NCBI RefSeq assembly: GCF_003533305.1
Contig: NZ_DOEH01000023.1
Span: forward strand, 164,310-228,309
Direction of reading: 5' to 3'
Length of the DNA: 64,000 bases
From: Providencia sp.
Lineage (GTDB): Bacteria > Pseudomonadota > Gammaproteobacteria > Enterobacterales > Enterobacteriaceae
Shown here: one piece after another, positions 10,885 through 20,627 of the stretch
Position numbering within the stretch: the stretch's first letter is position 1
Layout of the letters: every line of letters starts with the position of its first letter
Translations under genes and position numbers: made by a program
The notes under the pieces: model-generated
Told to the model about the DNA's origin: nothing
What the model saw: only the letters and a program-made list of their open reading frames with translations
The model's database searches: none

Positions 10885-11832
10885 TTATTCCTCAGCGCCT
10901 GCATGAGCATTATGGCCCATATGCATAGATTGATCTGTAGATTCTTTAGTCGTTTCTACAGGCGCGTGACCTTGATGGTGTTCATGACCAAACTTGAGAA
11001 CAATTTCGTCATACAGTTTAGGTTTCACGCTAGAGAAGTAGGTAACAGGAACGTTAATGCTAGGCTTAGCGACTTCATCAAATGCCTGCATTGTATCCAT
11101 GGTTTTAGGTGAAGTTTTCACCTTTTGTACCCACTCTTCGAAGCCTTGGCGGTCAGGAGTTGCAATTGCATTGAACTTCATATCGGAGAAGCCTTTGCCA
11201 CTATAGCTTGCAGAGAAGCCTTTATAGGTGCCAGGTTCATTAGCGATTAAGTGAAGTTTAGTTTGCATACCCGCCATCGCGTAGATTTGGCCACCCAAAG
11301 ATGGAATGAAGAACGAGTTCATCACCGAATCAGACGTGATTTTGAAGTTTACAGGCACACCAGTAGGGAATGCGATTTCGTTAACTGTTGCAATACCTTG
11401 CTCTGGATAAATAAATATCCATTTCCAGTCGGCAGAAATAACTTCAATGGTAATAGGTTCCTGATCACTAACTAATGGCTGATACGGATCCAGCTCATGC
11501 GTCGTTTTCCAAGTAATGGTACCGAGAATAATGATAATAATGATAGGAACAGTCCAGCAGACTAGCTCAATTTTATTTGAGTGAGCCCAGTTAGGACGAT
11601 AGGTTGCTGACTTATTGGATTCACGGTATTTCATAGCAAAAATAAATGCCATAAAGATAACAGGGATCACAACAAGGAGCATTAAGCCAACTGCAATAAG
11701 AATTAGCTCTTTTTGTTTAACGCCAACGGCGCCTTTTGGGTCCATCAACACCATATCACAACCGCCTAATAGTAAGGCTGCTACAACCAGTGAGATTGCT
11801 CCAATACTTTTTTTGTAGTTCATAAGTCTCAT
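10885..11832 (-). CDS. cyoA: Cytochrome bo3 ubiquinol oxidase subunit II (lipoprotein)
   Basis: CyoA is subunit II, an inner-membrane lipoprotein with a cupredoxin-like periplasmic domain that lacks CuA in quinol oxidases. The N-terminus has a lipobox LLLGGC, then two membrane segments and the domain beginning about residue 115. The ATG at 11832 gives MRLMNYKKS, matching the family start; an ATG 12 bases upstream would add four residues. It opens the cyoABCDE operon. The C-terminal tail is His- and Met-rich ([18 protein letters not shown]), as in other enterobacterial CyoA, and could bind copper, which is inference. Confidence 0.95.
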   Translation of the reverse strand: MRLMNYKKSIGAISLVVAALLLGGCDMVLMDPKGAVGVKQKELILIAVGLMLLVVIPVIFMAFIFAMKYRESNKSATYRPNWAHSNKIELVCWTVPIIIIIILGTITWKTTHELDPYQPLVSDQEPITIEVISADWKWIFIYPEQGIATVNEIAFPTGVPVNFKITSDSVMNSFFIPSLGGQIYAMAGMQTKLHLIANEPGTYKGFSASYSGKGFSDMKFNAIATPDRQGFEEWVQKVKTSPKTMDTMQAFDEVAKPSINVPVTYFSSVKPKLYDEIVLKFGHEHHQGHAPVETTKESTDQSMHMGHNAHAGAEE

Positions 11833-12259
11833 CCACGACCCCAAATGACAAAGATTCTAATTGTCGTTTCATCAGTACGGGTATTTTACGGTAAGGTTAT
11901 GCTAGTGTAAATGATTGTAAGGCAAAGAAACTGAATTGTTAGCTCTTTATGTTAATATGATCACATGTAAAGAACTTATATCAAAACAGTTAAAATTGAT
12001 GCGGATTATAAGTATATATTGATAAAACGACACTAATAGTAAATTATCTTAGTAATTTTACAAGAAAAAATATATACAAAAGAGAAGAAAAAAAATGAAA
12101 ACTGATATGAATGTTAAATAAAATGGTAGTGGAAAATACGTTTTTTACTACCGATAAGGAGAAAATCAGTACCTTATCGGTAAAATAGTAAAGTAATATT
12201 ATTACTTTATTGATAAAAAACAGATTTATTATAATTGAATATAATTTTCTTATGGAAAG
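11833..12259. other. Spacer between cyoA and the OmpK/Tsx gene
   Basis: The gap of about 430 bases must hold the cyo promoter. Around 11950-11975 there is a TGTTAATATGATCACATGT segment that could be an ArcA- or FNR-like target, but the match is too loose to call. Two inverted repeats lie near the OmpK/Tsx end. No gene is visible. Confidence 0.5.
12149..12208 (-). terminator. Two tandem inverted repeats after the OmpK/Tsx gene
   Basis: AAAGTAAT/ATTACTTT (12190-12208, 3-base centre) lies beside TACCGATAAGG/CCTTATCGGTA (12149-12159 and 12172-12182, perfect 11 bp). They come about 50 and 80 bases after the channel gene on its strand. Neither has a classical T-tail on that strand, so they may be 3'-end stabilising hairpins rather than a simple terminator. 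Confidence 0.5.
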
Positions 12260-13033
12260 TTAGAACGTATACTTTAATGTGTAAACGATCGCATCTTGGT
12301 AAAAATTATCACCTAATTTATTATCAGCATAACGATATTGCACACCAGCGGCTAAGTTAGGCGTCGCATTCCACCAAAAAGCTAAAGCACCGTTTATTCC
12401 ATCTCGACCGCCATTACCATAGCGTTTATGACGAGAAAACTCCATTTCATGCCAGTTGGTAATCATGAAATTCTCTTCAAACATCTTAAAGTTATAGCCC
12501 GCAACCCAGCCAACAACATAGCCATTGTTCCCTGAGTAATAAGTTTGATCGACATAATGAAGTGCAATAAAGGGTTTAAACCACAGATCGCCAATGACGG
12601 TGTTATAGCCTAGCCCATATAGGGTGTTTACCTCGTGAAAGTTGCCACCATATTTTGCGCCCGGCATCGACCAAGTACCATAAACATGTCCATAAAGGTT
12701 GAGTCCGCTATCACCTAAATAAACGCGTCCAGTCGTTTTGATGGTATAGCGCTGATTACGTCCAGGCTCTGTCCGACGCTGATGAAGTGGATTTTCAACA
12801 TCAAAAAAACCATATAATTCTCCCCATTTAAAATTAGCTCCGCCCTCCAATTCAATATAAGCAAAGTCTTTTTTGCGTGTAGTGTGTTCAGATTTGGTTT
12901 CTGTGCGATGTGACCAATCCAAATAGTTAACATTGATATCAGCAAAGCCATTTTGATATCCGAGAAACTCTTCAGAGTTCGCATTACCTGCGAGAGACGC
13001 TATGGCAGCAGTGCAGAGTAGTTTTTTTATCAT
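12260..13033 (-). CDS. OmpK/Tsx-family nucleoside-specific outer-membrane channel
   Basis: The 257-residue protein has a signal peptide (cleavage near NANS-EEFLG) and an alternating beta-barrel pattern ending in an aromatic residue (TLKYTF), as in outer-membrane porins. The segments NVNYLDWSHRT, FFDVENP, and FGYQNG-like N-terminus fit the nucleoside-binding OMP family (Pfam Tsx), which includes E. coli Tsx and Vibrio OmpK. Tsx lets nucleosides cross the outer membrane and serves as a phage/colicin receptor; the substrate here is not proven. A CRP-like site lies about 135 bases upstream, in line with the CRP/CytR control of E. coli tsx. It is monocistronic. Confidence 0.82.
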   Translation of the reverse strand: MIKKLLCTAAIASLAGNANSEEFLGYQNGFADINVNYLDWSHRTETKSEHTTRKKDFAYIELEGGANFKWGELYGFFDVENPLHQRRTEPGRNQRYTIKTTGRVYLGDSGLNLYGHVYGTWSMPGAKYGGNFHEVNTLYGLGYNTVIGDLWFKPFIALHYVDQTYYSGNNGYVVGWVAGYNFKMFEENFMITNWHEMEFSRHKRYGNGGRDGINGALAFWWNATPNLAAGVQYRYADNKLGDNFYQDAIVYTLKYTF

Positions 13034-13165
13034 GATATATTATTTTCATTTAATTATTAACGAAGTTTATCATTTTATGACGTTTGTTTTTGACATTCAG
13101 CCATCGTCAAATTAACAAGATATTAGACTTTTAAATAACAATTAAAAAACATATTGGTTTGAAAA

Positions 13166-13181
13166 AGTGAGTTTGATCACG
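13166..13181 (-). promoter_or_regulatory. CRP-like site upstream of the OmpK/Tsx gene
   Basis: GTGA (13167-13170), six bases, then TCAC (13177-13180) form the perfect dyad core of a CRP site, set in A/T-rich flanks. It lies about 135 bases upstream of the channel gene start. E. coli tsx is activated by CRP, which makes the match plausible. Confidence 0.6.
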
Positions 13182-13238
13182 ATATTTGAGCGTGGAAGAT
13201 GGTTTGTATTGATGAGGCTGATTTTCATTGATGAATTA

Positions 13239-13273
13239 AATTACCTAAACTAATAGCATTGGCTTAGGTAATT
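13239..13273 (-). terminator. Inverted repeat after ampG
   Basis: AATTACCTAA (13239-13248) and TTAGGTAATT (13264-13273) are a perfect 10-bp inverted repeat just after the ampG stop codon. It is AT-rich with a 15-base loop, so it is a weak terminator candidate. Confidence 0.45.
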
Positions 13274-13292
13274 AATGTTATGAATAGATAAT

Positions 13293-14801
13293 TTACTGTT
13301 TGGCGATTTTACGCACAGCTAAGAAGTCTAAGCTACCACCGATGATCAAACTCAGCGCACCGATAGAAACCCCGATATTGAAAATAATATTTTGGTAGTA
13401 AGGTAAATTAAGCCAAAATGATATCTGTGTTGTAAATAAATAAATTTTTACGCCGCTAAATGAACAAACAAGCAGGGTTAGTAGCCATATTGCTAGAAAG
13501 CTCACAGCCGTAAGTAAGGTATAGACTGCAATTTTATAGCCGCTTGGATATTGTTCGCGACGTTGGAATAGCCCAGTCGTTTGCGTGTAAACTAAGGATG
13601 TTCGGCAAGCCAGAAGTAATAATATTCCTGGCACAGCGACACCAATTGAAATTAAATAAAAGAGTGGCCAACCATAGGTGCTTACAAAAATACTGGCAAT
13701 AGGACCAATATAGACACGTCCAACAGCAGATAAGGCAGAAAGAAGGGCAAATTGAGTCGCTGACAATGATTTATTACATAAGGTCATTAAAAGGGCAACA
13801 AACGCTGCGGTTCCCATTCCAGAAAAAATATTTTCAAGAAAAATGATTGAACCCATACTAATGATATTCGGCGGCGTGACTGCCAGAAACCAATAACCAA
13901 TATTAGAAACGCCTTGTAAGACCCCAAAGACGAATAGCGCTTTAAATAAGCTCATATTCTTCATTAAGTAACCACCAAGAAGCGCTCCAACAATTGTTGC
14001 AGCCATCCCAACTGTTTTATTGACGGTACCAACTTCACTTAAACTAAAACCTAACGCATTCAATAAGAAATTGGTATTTAGCGCCATTACAAAGGCATCA
14101 CCCATCTTATAAAAAACCAGTAGCAATAAGATTAACCATGCATTGTTACGACTAAAAAATTCGGCGAGAGGCTCATAAATAGCATCTTTGAGTGAGGCGG
14201 GGGGCGCGATATTTTCGGTGGGCTCTTTGGCGAGTAATGTTGCAATCACACCGATAAGCATCAGTCCTGCCATCAGCAAGTAAAGTTGTTGCCATGTCAG
14301 AAACTTGTCAGCTAGCCAAAGGGAAAGACCACCAGAAACGAGCATGCTGATGCGATAGCCCATTACAGATGTTGCGGCTCCAAGACCACGTTCTTCGGCG
14401 CTTAATAAGTCAGTTTTATAAGCATCGAATACGATATCTTGTGATGCGGAACAAAATGCCACAATGACGGCTAATGAAGCAAGCCACCATAAATGTTGTG
14501 AAGGGTTCATAAAACCCATTGTTGCAATACTAATAATGAGTAAAATTTGAGTGGTTAGTAACCAACCTCGACGTCGACCTAAAAAGGATGGAGTGTAGCG
14601 ATCCATCATTGGAGACCACAAAAATTTTAAAACATAAGCTTGACCAACGAGAGAGAAAAAACCAATGGTACGGATATCAACATTCTCAACCGTTAACCAC
14701 GCTTGTAATGTGCCTGCAGTAAGTGCCAATGGTAAGCCAGAAGCGAATCCCAATAGTATTAATATAATGTTGTTAGGTAGTCTGAAGGTGGTGCGTGGCA
14801 T
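13293..14801 (-). CDS. ampG: Muropeptide MFS transporter AmpG
   Basis: AmpG is the inner-membrane permease that imports anhydro-muropeptides for cell-wall recycling and so controls the signal for AmpC induction. The 502-residue protein has MFS architecture with extra C-terminal membrane segments. It shows typical stretches FASGLPLALTAGTLQAWL (about 18-35), DRYTPSFLGRRRGW and FCSASQDIVFDAY. It lies downstream of yajG as in E. coli, though here a 221-base gap with a degraded repeat separates them, so a separate promoter is possible. Confidence 0.94.
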   Translation of the reverse strand: MPRTTFRLPNNIILILLGFASGLPLALTAGTLQAWLTVENVDIRTIGFFSLVGQAYVLKFLWSPMMDRYTPSFLGRRRGWLLTTQILLIISIATMGFMNPSQHLWWLASLAVIVAFCSASQDIVFDAYKTDLLSAEERGLGAATSVMGYRISMLVSGGLSLWLADKFLTWQQLYLLMAGLMLIGVIATLLAKEPTENIAPPASLKDAIYEPLAEFFSRNNAWLILLLLVFYKMGDAFVMALNTNFLLNALGFSLSEVGTVNKTVGMAATIVGALLGGYLMKNMSLFKALFVFGVLQGVSNIGYWFLAVTPPNIISMGSIIFLENIFSGMGTAAFVALLMTLCNKSLSATQFALLSALSAVGRVYIGPIASIFVSTYGWPLFYLISIGVAVPGILLLLACRTSLVYTQTTGLFQRREQYPSGYKIAVYTLLTAVSFLAIWLLTLLVCSFSGVKIYLFTTQISFWLNLPYYQNIIFNIGVSIGALSLIIGGSLDFLAVRKIAKQ

Positions 14802-14902
14802 ATTCTTCCTTTTACCGACACCTGTTTTATTCGCGCTACAGGGGTCTTGGCTTCACTCATTTTCTTTCTACTGGCAACATGAAATTAATTAGAGTAATTC
14901 TC

Positions 14903-14995
14903 GTTATATGTCGTGTTTCAGCATATTGGTATAAAAGGCAGTACAACATTGCGCTACCCAAGTCGCATTCTTATTATATGCTTCTTGGGAGAGCT
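14903..14995. repeat. Degenerate copy of the palindromic repeat
   Basis: Within the yajG-ampG spacer, ATATGTCGTGTTTCAGC and a GCTACCCAAGTCGCATTCTT block followed by ATTATATGC match, with several changes, the forward strand of copy 2 (6711-6772). The right arm is decayed. The assignment is by eye. Confidence 0.35.
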
Positions 14996-15022
14996 TATGT
15001 TAAACAGCGATATTTGTAATTA

Positions 15023-15604
15023 TTAATAGCGAGAATTTTGTCTGATAAAATCAGTTAATTCTTGGTCATTCGCCATATCGGTAATTAAATCGCTAAGAGC
15101 ACTGTTTATAGCCGCTTGAATTTTTGCATTCGTCGCGCCTAGCAGTTCTTGCGTATTAAAGTTACGGGTAAATGAACGTGTTTTTGTTGAGCCATTAGGG
15201 GCAGTCGCATTGACACTTACACTTGAATTGACGGTGATATTGTGGCGTAGGCTTCCTTCAGTAACTTTGGCATCTAACTTATTCAATTGAACAACTAAGT
15301 TAATATTTGCAGGTGATGTGACCATAAAACCACGTGCTGCCATCTGTTTTTCTACTGCTTCTTGCATCAAATAGCGTGGGTCACGAGACGGATTAAGTAC
15401 AACTAAGCTACCATCGCGGTTAACTTCAGCTAATGATTTTTGAGTACGATTATCAACGCTACTCACACTGATTGATGTTGCATTCAGTGTTGGATTTTTA
15501 GCAGGTAAGGTAATCTTGGGTTCAAGCGATAATGTATTATTACTTGCAGTACAACCGGCAAGCAAAAACAAGGCAAAAAGAGGAAAACACAGTTTTCTTA
15601 ACAT
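15023..15604 (-). CDS. yajG: YajG family lipoprotein
   Basis: The 193-residue protein begins with a lipoprotein signal (LFLLAGC lipobox, lipidated Cys18) and has the YajG/DUF799-like periplasmic body (TQKSLAEVNRDGSLVVL, RDPRYLMQEAVEKQMAARGF). Its function is not established. It precedes ampG in Enterobacterales and is divergent from bolA. Here it is conserved in position and size. Confidence 0.9.
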   Translation of the reverse strand: MLRKLCFPLFALFLLAGCTASNNTLSLEPKITLPAKNPTLNATSISVSSVDNRTQKSLAEVNRDGSLVVLNPSRDPRYLMQEAVEKQMAARGFMVTSPANINLVVQLNKLDAKVTEGSLRHNITVNSSVSVNATAPNGSTKTRSFTRNFNTQELLGATNAKIQAAINSALSDLITDMANDQELTDFIRQNSRY

Positions 15605-15917
15605 AATTTTTTCCAGTTAATCTTTCCTAATTGAAAATGTTCCGCTATGGTGCGGATAGCGGCAATTATAGCAATGCAATTAGAGCAACAGCAATATGGT
15701 TTATTTTACTTGAACTGTTAGACAGCAGTTTTTGAAAAAAGTCGTATAAGCTTCGTATAAATGCGAAGCGGTCATAATATAAAGTTGCAATTATCAGATT
15801 TTTCTACAATAAAATTGCAAGATTTGGTGTTGCTCATAGTGTGATTCGCAATATAGCTTGCGGTGTAGTTTACTGGATTTATCAATACTAGATAAGCCTC
15901 TAAGTAAGGAGTTTTTT
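15605..15917. other. Divergent promoter region yajG/bolA
   Basis: The 313-base AT-rich gap between the divergent yajG and bolA genes must contain both promoters. I cannot pick a -10/-35 pair with confidence, and no gene is visible. Confidence 0.5.
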
Positions 15918-16256
15918 ATGGTCGCCAATGTATCGCAGGATATGCAATCGCGTGTGAGTCAAAAGTTACACACGGCTTTTGAACCTGCTCATTTGGAAGT
16001 GATAAACGAAAGCTATCAACATAATGTATTGCCAGGTTCAGAAAGTCATTTTAAAGTCATTTTAGTCAGTGAAAAGTTCGAAAATAAACGAATGCTTAGT
16101 CGTCATCGAGAAATTTATGCTATTTTAGCAGACGAATTAGCGGGCAGTATCCATGCTTTGGCGTTACATACGTATACGCCACAAGAGTGGAATGGGTTAA
16201 CTAACACCGCATTGAAATCACCTGCATGTCGTGGTGCGGGTAAAGCTAACGGCTAA
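15918..16256 (+). CDS. bolA: Transcriptional regulator BolA
   Basis: BolA is a stress and stationary-phase morphogene that binds DNA and pairs with monothiol glutaredoxin in Fe-S metabolism. The ATG at 15918 has an excellent ribosome site (AAGGAG, 7 bases upstream) and gives 112 residues, near the E. coli length. A longer in-frame start at 15858 lacks this support. The conserved HNVPGSESHFKVxLVS-type core and the HALALHTYTPQEW and SPACRGAG segments are present. Confidence 0.95.
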   Translation: MVANVSQDMQSRVSQKLHTAFEPAHLEVINESYQHNVLPGSESHFKVILVSEKFENKRMLSRHREIYAILADELAGSIHALALHTYTPQEWNGLTNTALKSPACRGAGKANG

Positions 16257-16619
16257 TTCGAGAGTTTATTTTTGAAAACTGATTTTATATGAATACTGAA
16301 ATTCATCATTTTTAATATAACTTAGTATCAAATTGATGAATGATTTTTCTTCAATTTTGTTGAAGAAATGGAATTTTAGTCAGAAAAGTCACAAAATTAG
16401 AGGATTAATCGCTTCTTTTATCGGCTTTTCTCGACTCAGAGCGCATGCATCGGTATAATGTTGCGTCTAATTTTCAGTAAGGTTTCGGGACGCTTCTGAT
16501 ATCAGGGATGAGTGTTGTGAAAACAATGCCCCCGGTTCTGGAAGGGAGAAAGCCACTAATGATTTAATGGCATAACTCTGAAGTAGACCGATCACTAAGA
16601 TTTTTTTTGAGGTAAGAAG
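16257..16619. other. Spacer between bolA and tig
   Basis: This 363-base gap contains the tig promoter. ATTCATCA and TGATGAAT near 16300-16340 could form a weak hairpin after bolA. I see no gene or known RNA. Confidence 0.5.
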
Positions 16620-17924
16620 ATGCAAGTTTCTGTTGAAACGACTCAAGGCCTTGGGCGTCGTGTAACAATCACCGTTCCTGCCGCTGATATTGAAAAAGCA
16701 GTAAATAGCGAGCTAGTTAGCGTTGCTAAGAAAGTACGTGTTGATGGTTTCCGTAAAGGAAAAGTACCAATGACTATCGTTAAACAGCGTTATGGTTCGT
16801 CTGTTATGCAAGACGTTCTAGGCGATGTTATGCAACGTAACTTTATCAATGCAATCATTGAACAAAAAATCAATCCAGCGGGTGCTCCTAGCTATAAGCC
16901 AGAACAACTCGATGAAGGTAAAGATTTCGTTTATTCGGTTGAATTTGAAGTTTATCCAGAAATCGAACTGAAAGGTTTAGAAACTATTGAAGTTGAAAAG
17001 CCAGCTGTCTCAGTAAAAGATGAAGATCTGGAAAACATGCTGGAAACTCTGCGTAAACAACAAGCAGAATGGAAAGAAGTTGAACAAGCGGCAGCTGCTG
17101 ATTCTCGTGTTACTGTTAATTTTAACGGTTCTATCGATGGTGAAGAGTTCGAAGGCGGTAAAGCTGAAGATTTCGCACTCGTTATGGGCGAAGGCCGTAT
17201 GATCCCTGGATTTGAAGAGGGTATTGTTGGTCATAAAGCCGGTGAAGAATTCGACATCGAAGTTAACTTCCCAGAAGATTACCACGCTGAAAACCTAAAA
17301 GGTAAAGCGGCTAAATTTGCTATCGTTCTTAAGAAAGTTGAACAACGCGAATTACCAGAATTCACTGAAGAATTTATCAAGCGTTTTGGTATTGCAGATG
17401 GCTCTTTAGATGGTCTGCGTACAGAAGTGCGTAAAAACATGGAACGTGAACTGAAAAATGCAGTTCGTAACCGTGTTAAAGCACAAGTACTTGATGGCTT
17501 GATCGCTGCGAACAATGTTGATGTTCCAGCAGCAGTTGTTGATGGTGAAATCGATGTTCTGCGTCGTCAAGCGGCTCAGCGTTTTGGTGGCAACGAACAA
17601 CAAGCGATGGAATTACCACGTGAATTGTTCGAAGAACAAGCAAAACGTCGTGTTGTTATCGGTTTGCTGTTAGGCGAAGTGATCAACAAGAACGAGCTGA
17701 AAGCTGATGAAGATCGTGTGAAAACATTGATCGAAGAAATGGCATCTGCTTACGAAGATCCATCAGAAGTTATCGAATACTACAGCAAAAATGAAGAGCT
17801 GATGAACAGTGTTCGTAACTTAGCTTTAGAAGAGCAAGCAGTTGAAACTATCCTTGCTGCCGCTAAAGTAACTGAAAAAGAAACTAACTTCACTGAACTG
17901 ATGAATCAAGTTCAAGCTGGTTAA
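16620..17924 (+). CDS. tig: Trigger factor, ribosome-bound chaperone
   Basis: Trigger factor binds ribosomal protein L23 at the exit tunnel and shields nascent chains. The 434-residue protein has the N-terminal ribosome-binding domain with the signature [17 protein letters not shown] (about 43-59). A FKBP-type prolyl isomerase domain follows (about 155-245, [20 protein letters not shown]), then the C-terminal chaperone domain. Its order tig-clpP-clpX-lon is the conserved enterobacterial proteostasis cluster. A strong terminator follows, so clpP has its own promoter. Confidence 0.98.
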   Translation: MQVSVETTQGLGRRVTITVPAADIEKAVNSELVSVAKKVRVDGFRKGKVPMTIVKQRYGSSVMQDVLGDVMQRNFINAIIEQKINPAGAPSYKPEQLDEGKDFVYSVEFEVYPEIELKGLETIEVEKPAVSVKDEDLENMLETLRKQQAEWKEVEQAAAADSRVTVNFNGSIDGEEFEGGKAEDFALVMGEGRMIPGFEEGIVGHKAGEEFDIEVNFPEDYHAENLKGKAAKFAIVLKKVEQRELPEFTEEFIKRFGIADGSLDGLRTEVRKNMERELKNAVRNRVKAQVLDGLIAANNVDVPAAVVDGEIDVLRRQAAQRFGGNEQQAMELPRELFEEQAKRRVVIGLLLGEVINKNELKADEDRVKTLIEEMASAYEDPSEVIEYYSKNEELMNSVRNLALEEQAVETILAAAKVTEKETNFTELMNQVQAG

Positions 17925-17952
17925 TTTTTCTTTTTAGTTGTACAAAATAATA

Positions 17953-17981
17953 AACCCGTAGTGTTTCGCTGCGGGTTTTTT
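17953..17981 (+). terminator. Intrinsic terminator of tig
   Basis: AACCCGTAG and CTGCGGGTT form a 9-bp GC-rich stem (one G-U pair) with a 7-base loop, followed directly by a T-run, 28 bases after tig. Confidence 0.92.
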
Positions 17982-18404
17982 GTCAATTAAAGCTTTTTAA
18001 ATTCAGACTTTTTGTGAATTACGATAAAGTCACTTGAAAATCATATTTAAACCCTAATTATAGAGTCAACACATTAGATAAAACGTGACGAGGTAATTTG
18101 TCATTTTTCAATATCAAGTAGGGATTTTCCTCGGTATAAATCCGTGTAACCCTACAGAGTTGTGTTAAACTATTTTAATGAGCGTCTTGTTTTCGACAGC
18201 AGACTTAGCTGAATTTCTACTAATTTAATTCGTTACCTTGTGCCAATCTGGTTGAAAGTACGAAATAAATGGGTGACTCAAGTAGGTAGACTCAAGAAAT
18301 TTTTAAAGACAAATTGTTTGTTTGTAGCATGGTTTCTAACCCAAAATGGCGGACAGACAGCAAATTAGGCGCAAGCACCAGAAAGTTTTTAATAGGAGAT
18401 TTTG
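17982..18404. other. clpP upstream region
   Basis: About 420 bases without a gene between the tig terminator and clpP. It must hold the clpPX promoters. The ribosome site AATAGGAG (18391-18398) is clear; no promoter could be fixed with confidence. Confidence 0.5.
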
Positions 18405-19025
18405 ATGTCACATTTTGGCGGTCAAGAGCAGCTAGCATCCCAAATGGCACTTGTGCCAATGGTTATTGAGCAAACCTCTCGAGGTGAGCGCTCATACGAT
18501 ATTTATTCACGTTTATTAAAAGAACGTATTATCTTCCTGACAGGTCAAGTGGAAGATCATATGGCGAATTTAATTGTCGCTCAGATGCTATTTCTTGAAG
18601 CAGAAAATCCAGAAAAAGATATTCAGCTCTATATAAACTCCCCTGGTGGTGTGATCACAGCAGGTATGTCAATTTATGACACGATGCAGTTTATTAAACC
18701 AGACGTTAGTACTATTTGTATGGGACAAGCATGTTCCATGGGGGCATTTTTGCTAACTGCAGGAACTGAAGGTAAGCGTTTTTGTTTACCAAATTCTCGC
18801 GTGATGATCCACCAACCGTTAGGTGGCTACCAAGGGCAAGCAACCGATATTGAAATTCATGCTCAAGAAATTTTAAAAGTGAAATCACGAATGAATGAAT
18901 TGATGGCTCGTCATACAGGTAAATCCATCGAAGAGATTAATCGTGATACTGAGCGTGATCGCTTCTTATCTGCTAGTGAAGCGAAAGAGTATGGTTTAGT
19001 CGACCATATCTATACTAGCCGTTAA
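18405..19025 (+). CDS. clpP: ATP-dependent Clp protease proteolytic subunit
   Basis: ClpP is the barrel-shaped serine peptidase that degrades substrates unfolded by ClpX or ClpA. The ATG at 18405 with ribosome site TAGGAG gives 206 residues. The catalytic triad is Ser111 (QACSMGAF), His136 (VMIHQPLGG) and Asp185 (DTERDRF), at the same precursor numbers as E. coli. Residue 110 is Cys where E. coli has Ala. The N-terminal segment before MALVPMV is probably removed by self-processing. clpX follows after 120 bases. Confidence 0.97.
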   Translation: MSHFGGQEQLASQMALVPMVIEQTSRGERSYDIYSRLLKERIIFLTGQVEDHMANLIVAQMLFLEAENPEKDIQLYINSPGGVITAGMSIYDTMQFIKPDVSTICMGQACSMGAFLLTAGTEGKRFCLPNSRVMIHQPLGGYQGQATDIEIHAQEILKVKSRMNELMARHTGKSIEEINRDTERDRFLSASEAKEYGLVDHIYTSR

Positions 19026-19145
19026 TATGCTTACTTTTTGGTATAAAATATAAGTTTATATCATAAAATTTTTTAGAAATTAGTTGTCTTGTTTTACGGT
19101 TAATTAACTGAAACTAGGCGATATGAATAAAAGTGAGGTCAACTG

Positions 19146-20423
19146 ATGACAGATAAACGCAAAGAGGGGGCAGGTAAGCTATTGTACTGTTCTTTCTGCG
19201 GAAAAAGTCAGCATGAAGTCCGTAAGCTGATTGCCGGTCCGTCAGTTTATATTTGTGACGAATGCGTAGATTTATGTCTCGATATCATCCGCGAAGAGAT
19301 CAAAGAACTTGCTCCACAGCGTGAGCGTAGTGAATTGCCAACGCCCCATGAAATTAGACAACATCTTGATGATTACGTAATTGGTCAAGAGAAAGCGAAA
19401 AAAGTTTTAGCGGTAGCTGTTTATAATCATTACAAACGTCTACGTAATGGTGATAAAACGAGCGATGGTGTTGAATTAGGCAAGAGTAATATTTTGCTTA
19501 TCGGCCCAACAGGTAGTGGTAAAACCCTGCTGGCAGAAACACTCGCACGCTATTTGGATGTTCCATTTACAATGGCAGACGCAACGACATTAACCGAAGC
19601 CGGTTATGTGGGTGAAGACGTTGAAAATATCATTCAAAAACTGCTACAAAAATGTGATTATGATGTAGAGAAAGCTCAGCGCGGGATTGTTTATATCGAT
19701 GAAATCGATAAAATTTCACGCAAATCAGATAATCCATCGATTACACGTGATGTATCCGGTGAAGGTGTGCAGCAAGCGTTGCTTAAACTTATCGAAGGCA
19801 CGGTTGCAGCGGTTCCGCCACAAGGTGGTCGTAAGCATCCTCAACAAGAGTTTTTACAGGTTGATACCTCTAAAATTTTGTTCATTTGTGGTGGTGCTTT
19901 TGCGGGTCTCGATAAAGTAATTAGCCAACGTTTAAATATACGTTCAAGTATTGGTTTTGCCGCAGAAGTGAAAGGCGAATCTGATAAAGCGACGGAAGGT
20001 GAATTATTAACGCAAGCTGAACCTGAAGATTTGATCAAGTTTGGTCTAATTCCTGAGTTTATAGGTCGTTTGCCAGTTGTGGCAACCTTAACTGAGCTGA
20101 GCGAAGAAGCACTGATTCAAATTCTGAAAGAGCCTAAAAATGCATTAACTAAGCAGTATCAAGCTCTGTTTAATCTTGAAGGAACTGAACTTGAGTTCCG
20201 TGAAGAAGCACTCAAAGCAATTGCCAAAAAGGCAATGGTGCGTAAAACAGGTGCTCGTGGTCTACGTTCAATCGTAGAAGGCGCGCTGCTAAATACCATG
20301 TATGACCTTCCTTCAATGAGTGATGTTGAAAAAGTTGTTGTGGATGAGAATGTGATTAATGAGCAGTCAGAGCCATTGCTTATTTATAGCAAACCGGATG
20401 CACAGGCTTCTGGCGATAATTAA
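19146..20423 (+). CDS. clpX: ATP-dependent Clp protease ATP-binding subunit ClpX
   Basis: ClpX is the AAA+ unfoldase that feeds proteins, including ssrA-tagged ones, to ClpP. The 425-residue protein has the zinc-binding domain with Cys15, Cys18, Cys37 and Cys40. It also has Walker A GPTGSGKT (120-127), Walker [11 protein letters not shown] (181-190) and the ClpP-docking loop region with IGF (SSIGFAAEV). It is co-directional with clpP and ends at a strong hairpin ahead of lon. Confidence 0.98.
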   Translation: MTDKRKEGAGKLLYCSFCGKSQHEVRKLIAGPSVYICDECVDLCLDIIREEIKELAPQRERSELPTPHEIRQHLDDYVIGQEKAKKVLAVAVYNHYKRLRNGDKTSDGVELGKSNILLIGPTGSGKTLLAETLARYLDVPFTMADATTLTEAGYVGEDVENIIQKLLQKCDYDVEKAQRGIVYIDEIDKISRKSDNPSITRDVSGEGVQQALLKLIEGTVAAVPPQGGRKHPQQEFLQVDTSKILFICGGAFAGLDKVISQRLNIRSSIGFAAEVKGESDKATEGELLTQAEPEDLIKFGLIPEFIGRLPVVATLTELSEEALIQILKEPKNALTKQYQALFNLEGTELEFREEALKAIAKKAMVRKTGARGLRSIVEGALLNTMYDLPSMSDVEKVVVDENVINEQSEPLLIYSKPDAQASGDN

Positions 20424-20450
20424 TCCCCAATGTGTTCAATAAATAATCAG

Positions 20451-20482
20451 ACAAAATGAGGGCTTTCCCTCATTTTGTTTTT
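20451..20482 (+). terminator. Intrinsic terminator of clpPX
   Basis: ACAAAATGAGGG (20451-20462) and CCCTCATTTTGT (20467-20478) form a perfect 12-bp stem with a 4-base loop, followed by a T-run. Confidence 0.92.
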
Positions 20483-20498
20483 TATATTCAACTAGCCA

Positions 20499-20526
20499 TT
20501 GAATGCTAAAATCTTGTCCCCATATA
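20499..20526 (+). promoter_or_regulatory. Sigma32 (heat-shock) type promoter of lon
   Basis: TTGAATG at 20499 and CCCCATATA at 20518 are separated by 14 bases. This fits the RpoH consensus (CTTGAA, then CCCCAT) and closely resembles the known lon heat-shock promoter of E. coli. It lies about 100 bases upstream of the lon start. Confidence 0.78.
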
Positions 20527-20627
20527 GTTTATATTCTGAGGTGTGGTTTCTTTGTTTTGATAGTGTTATATCAAAATAATAGGCTGAAACCCTTAAACTA
20601 GCATCAGCTAAACGAAGAGAGAGCTTT

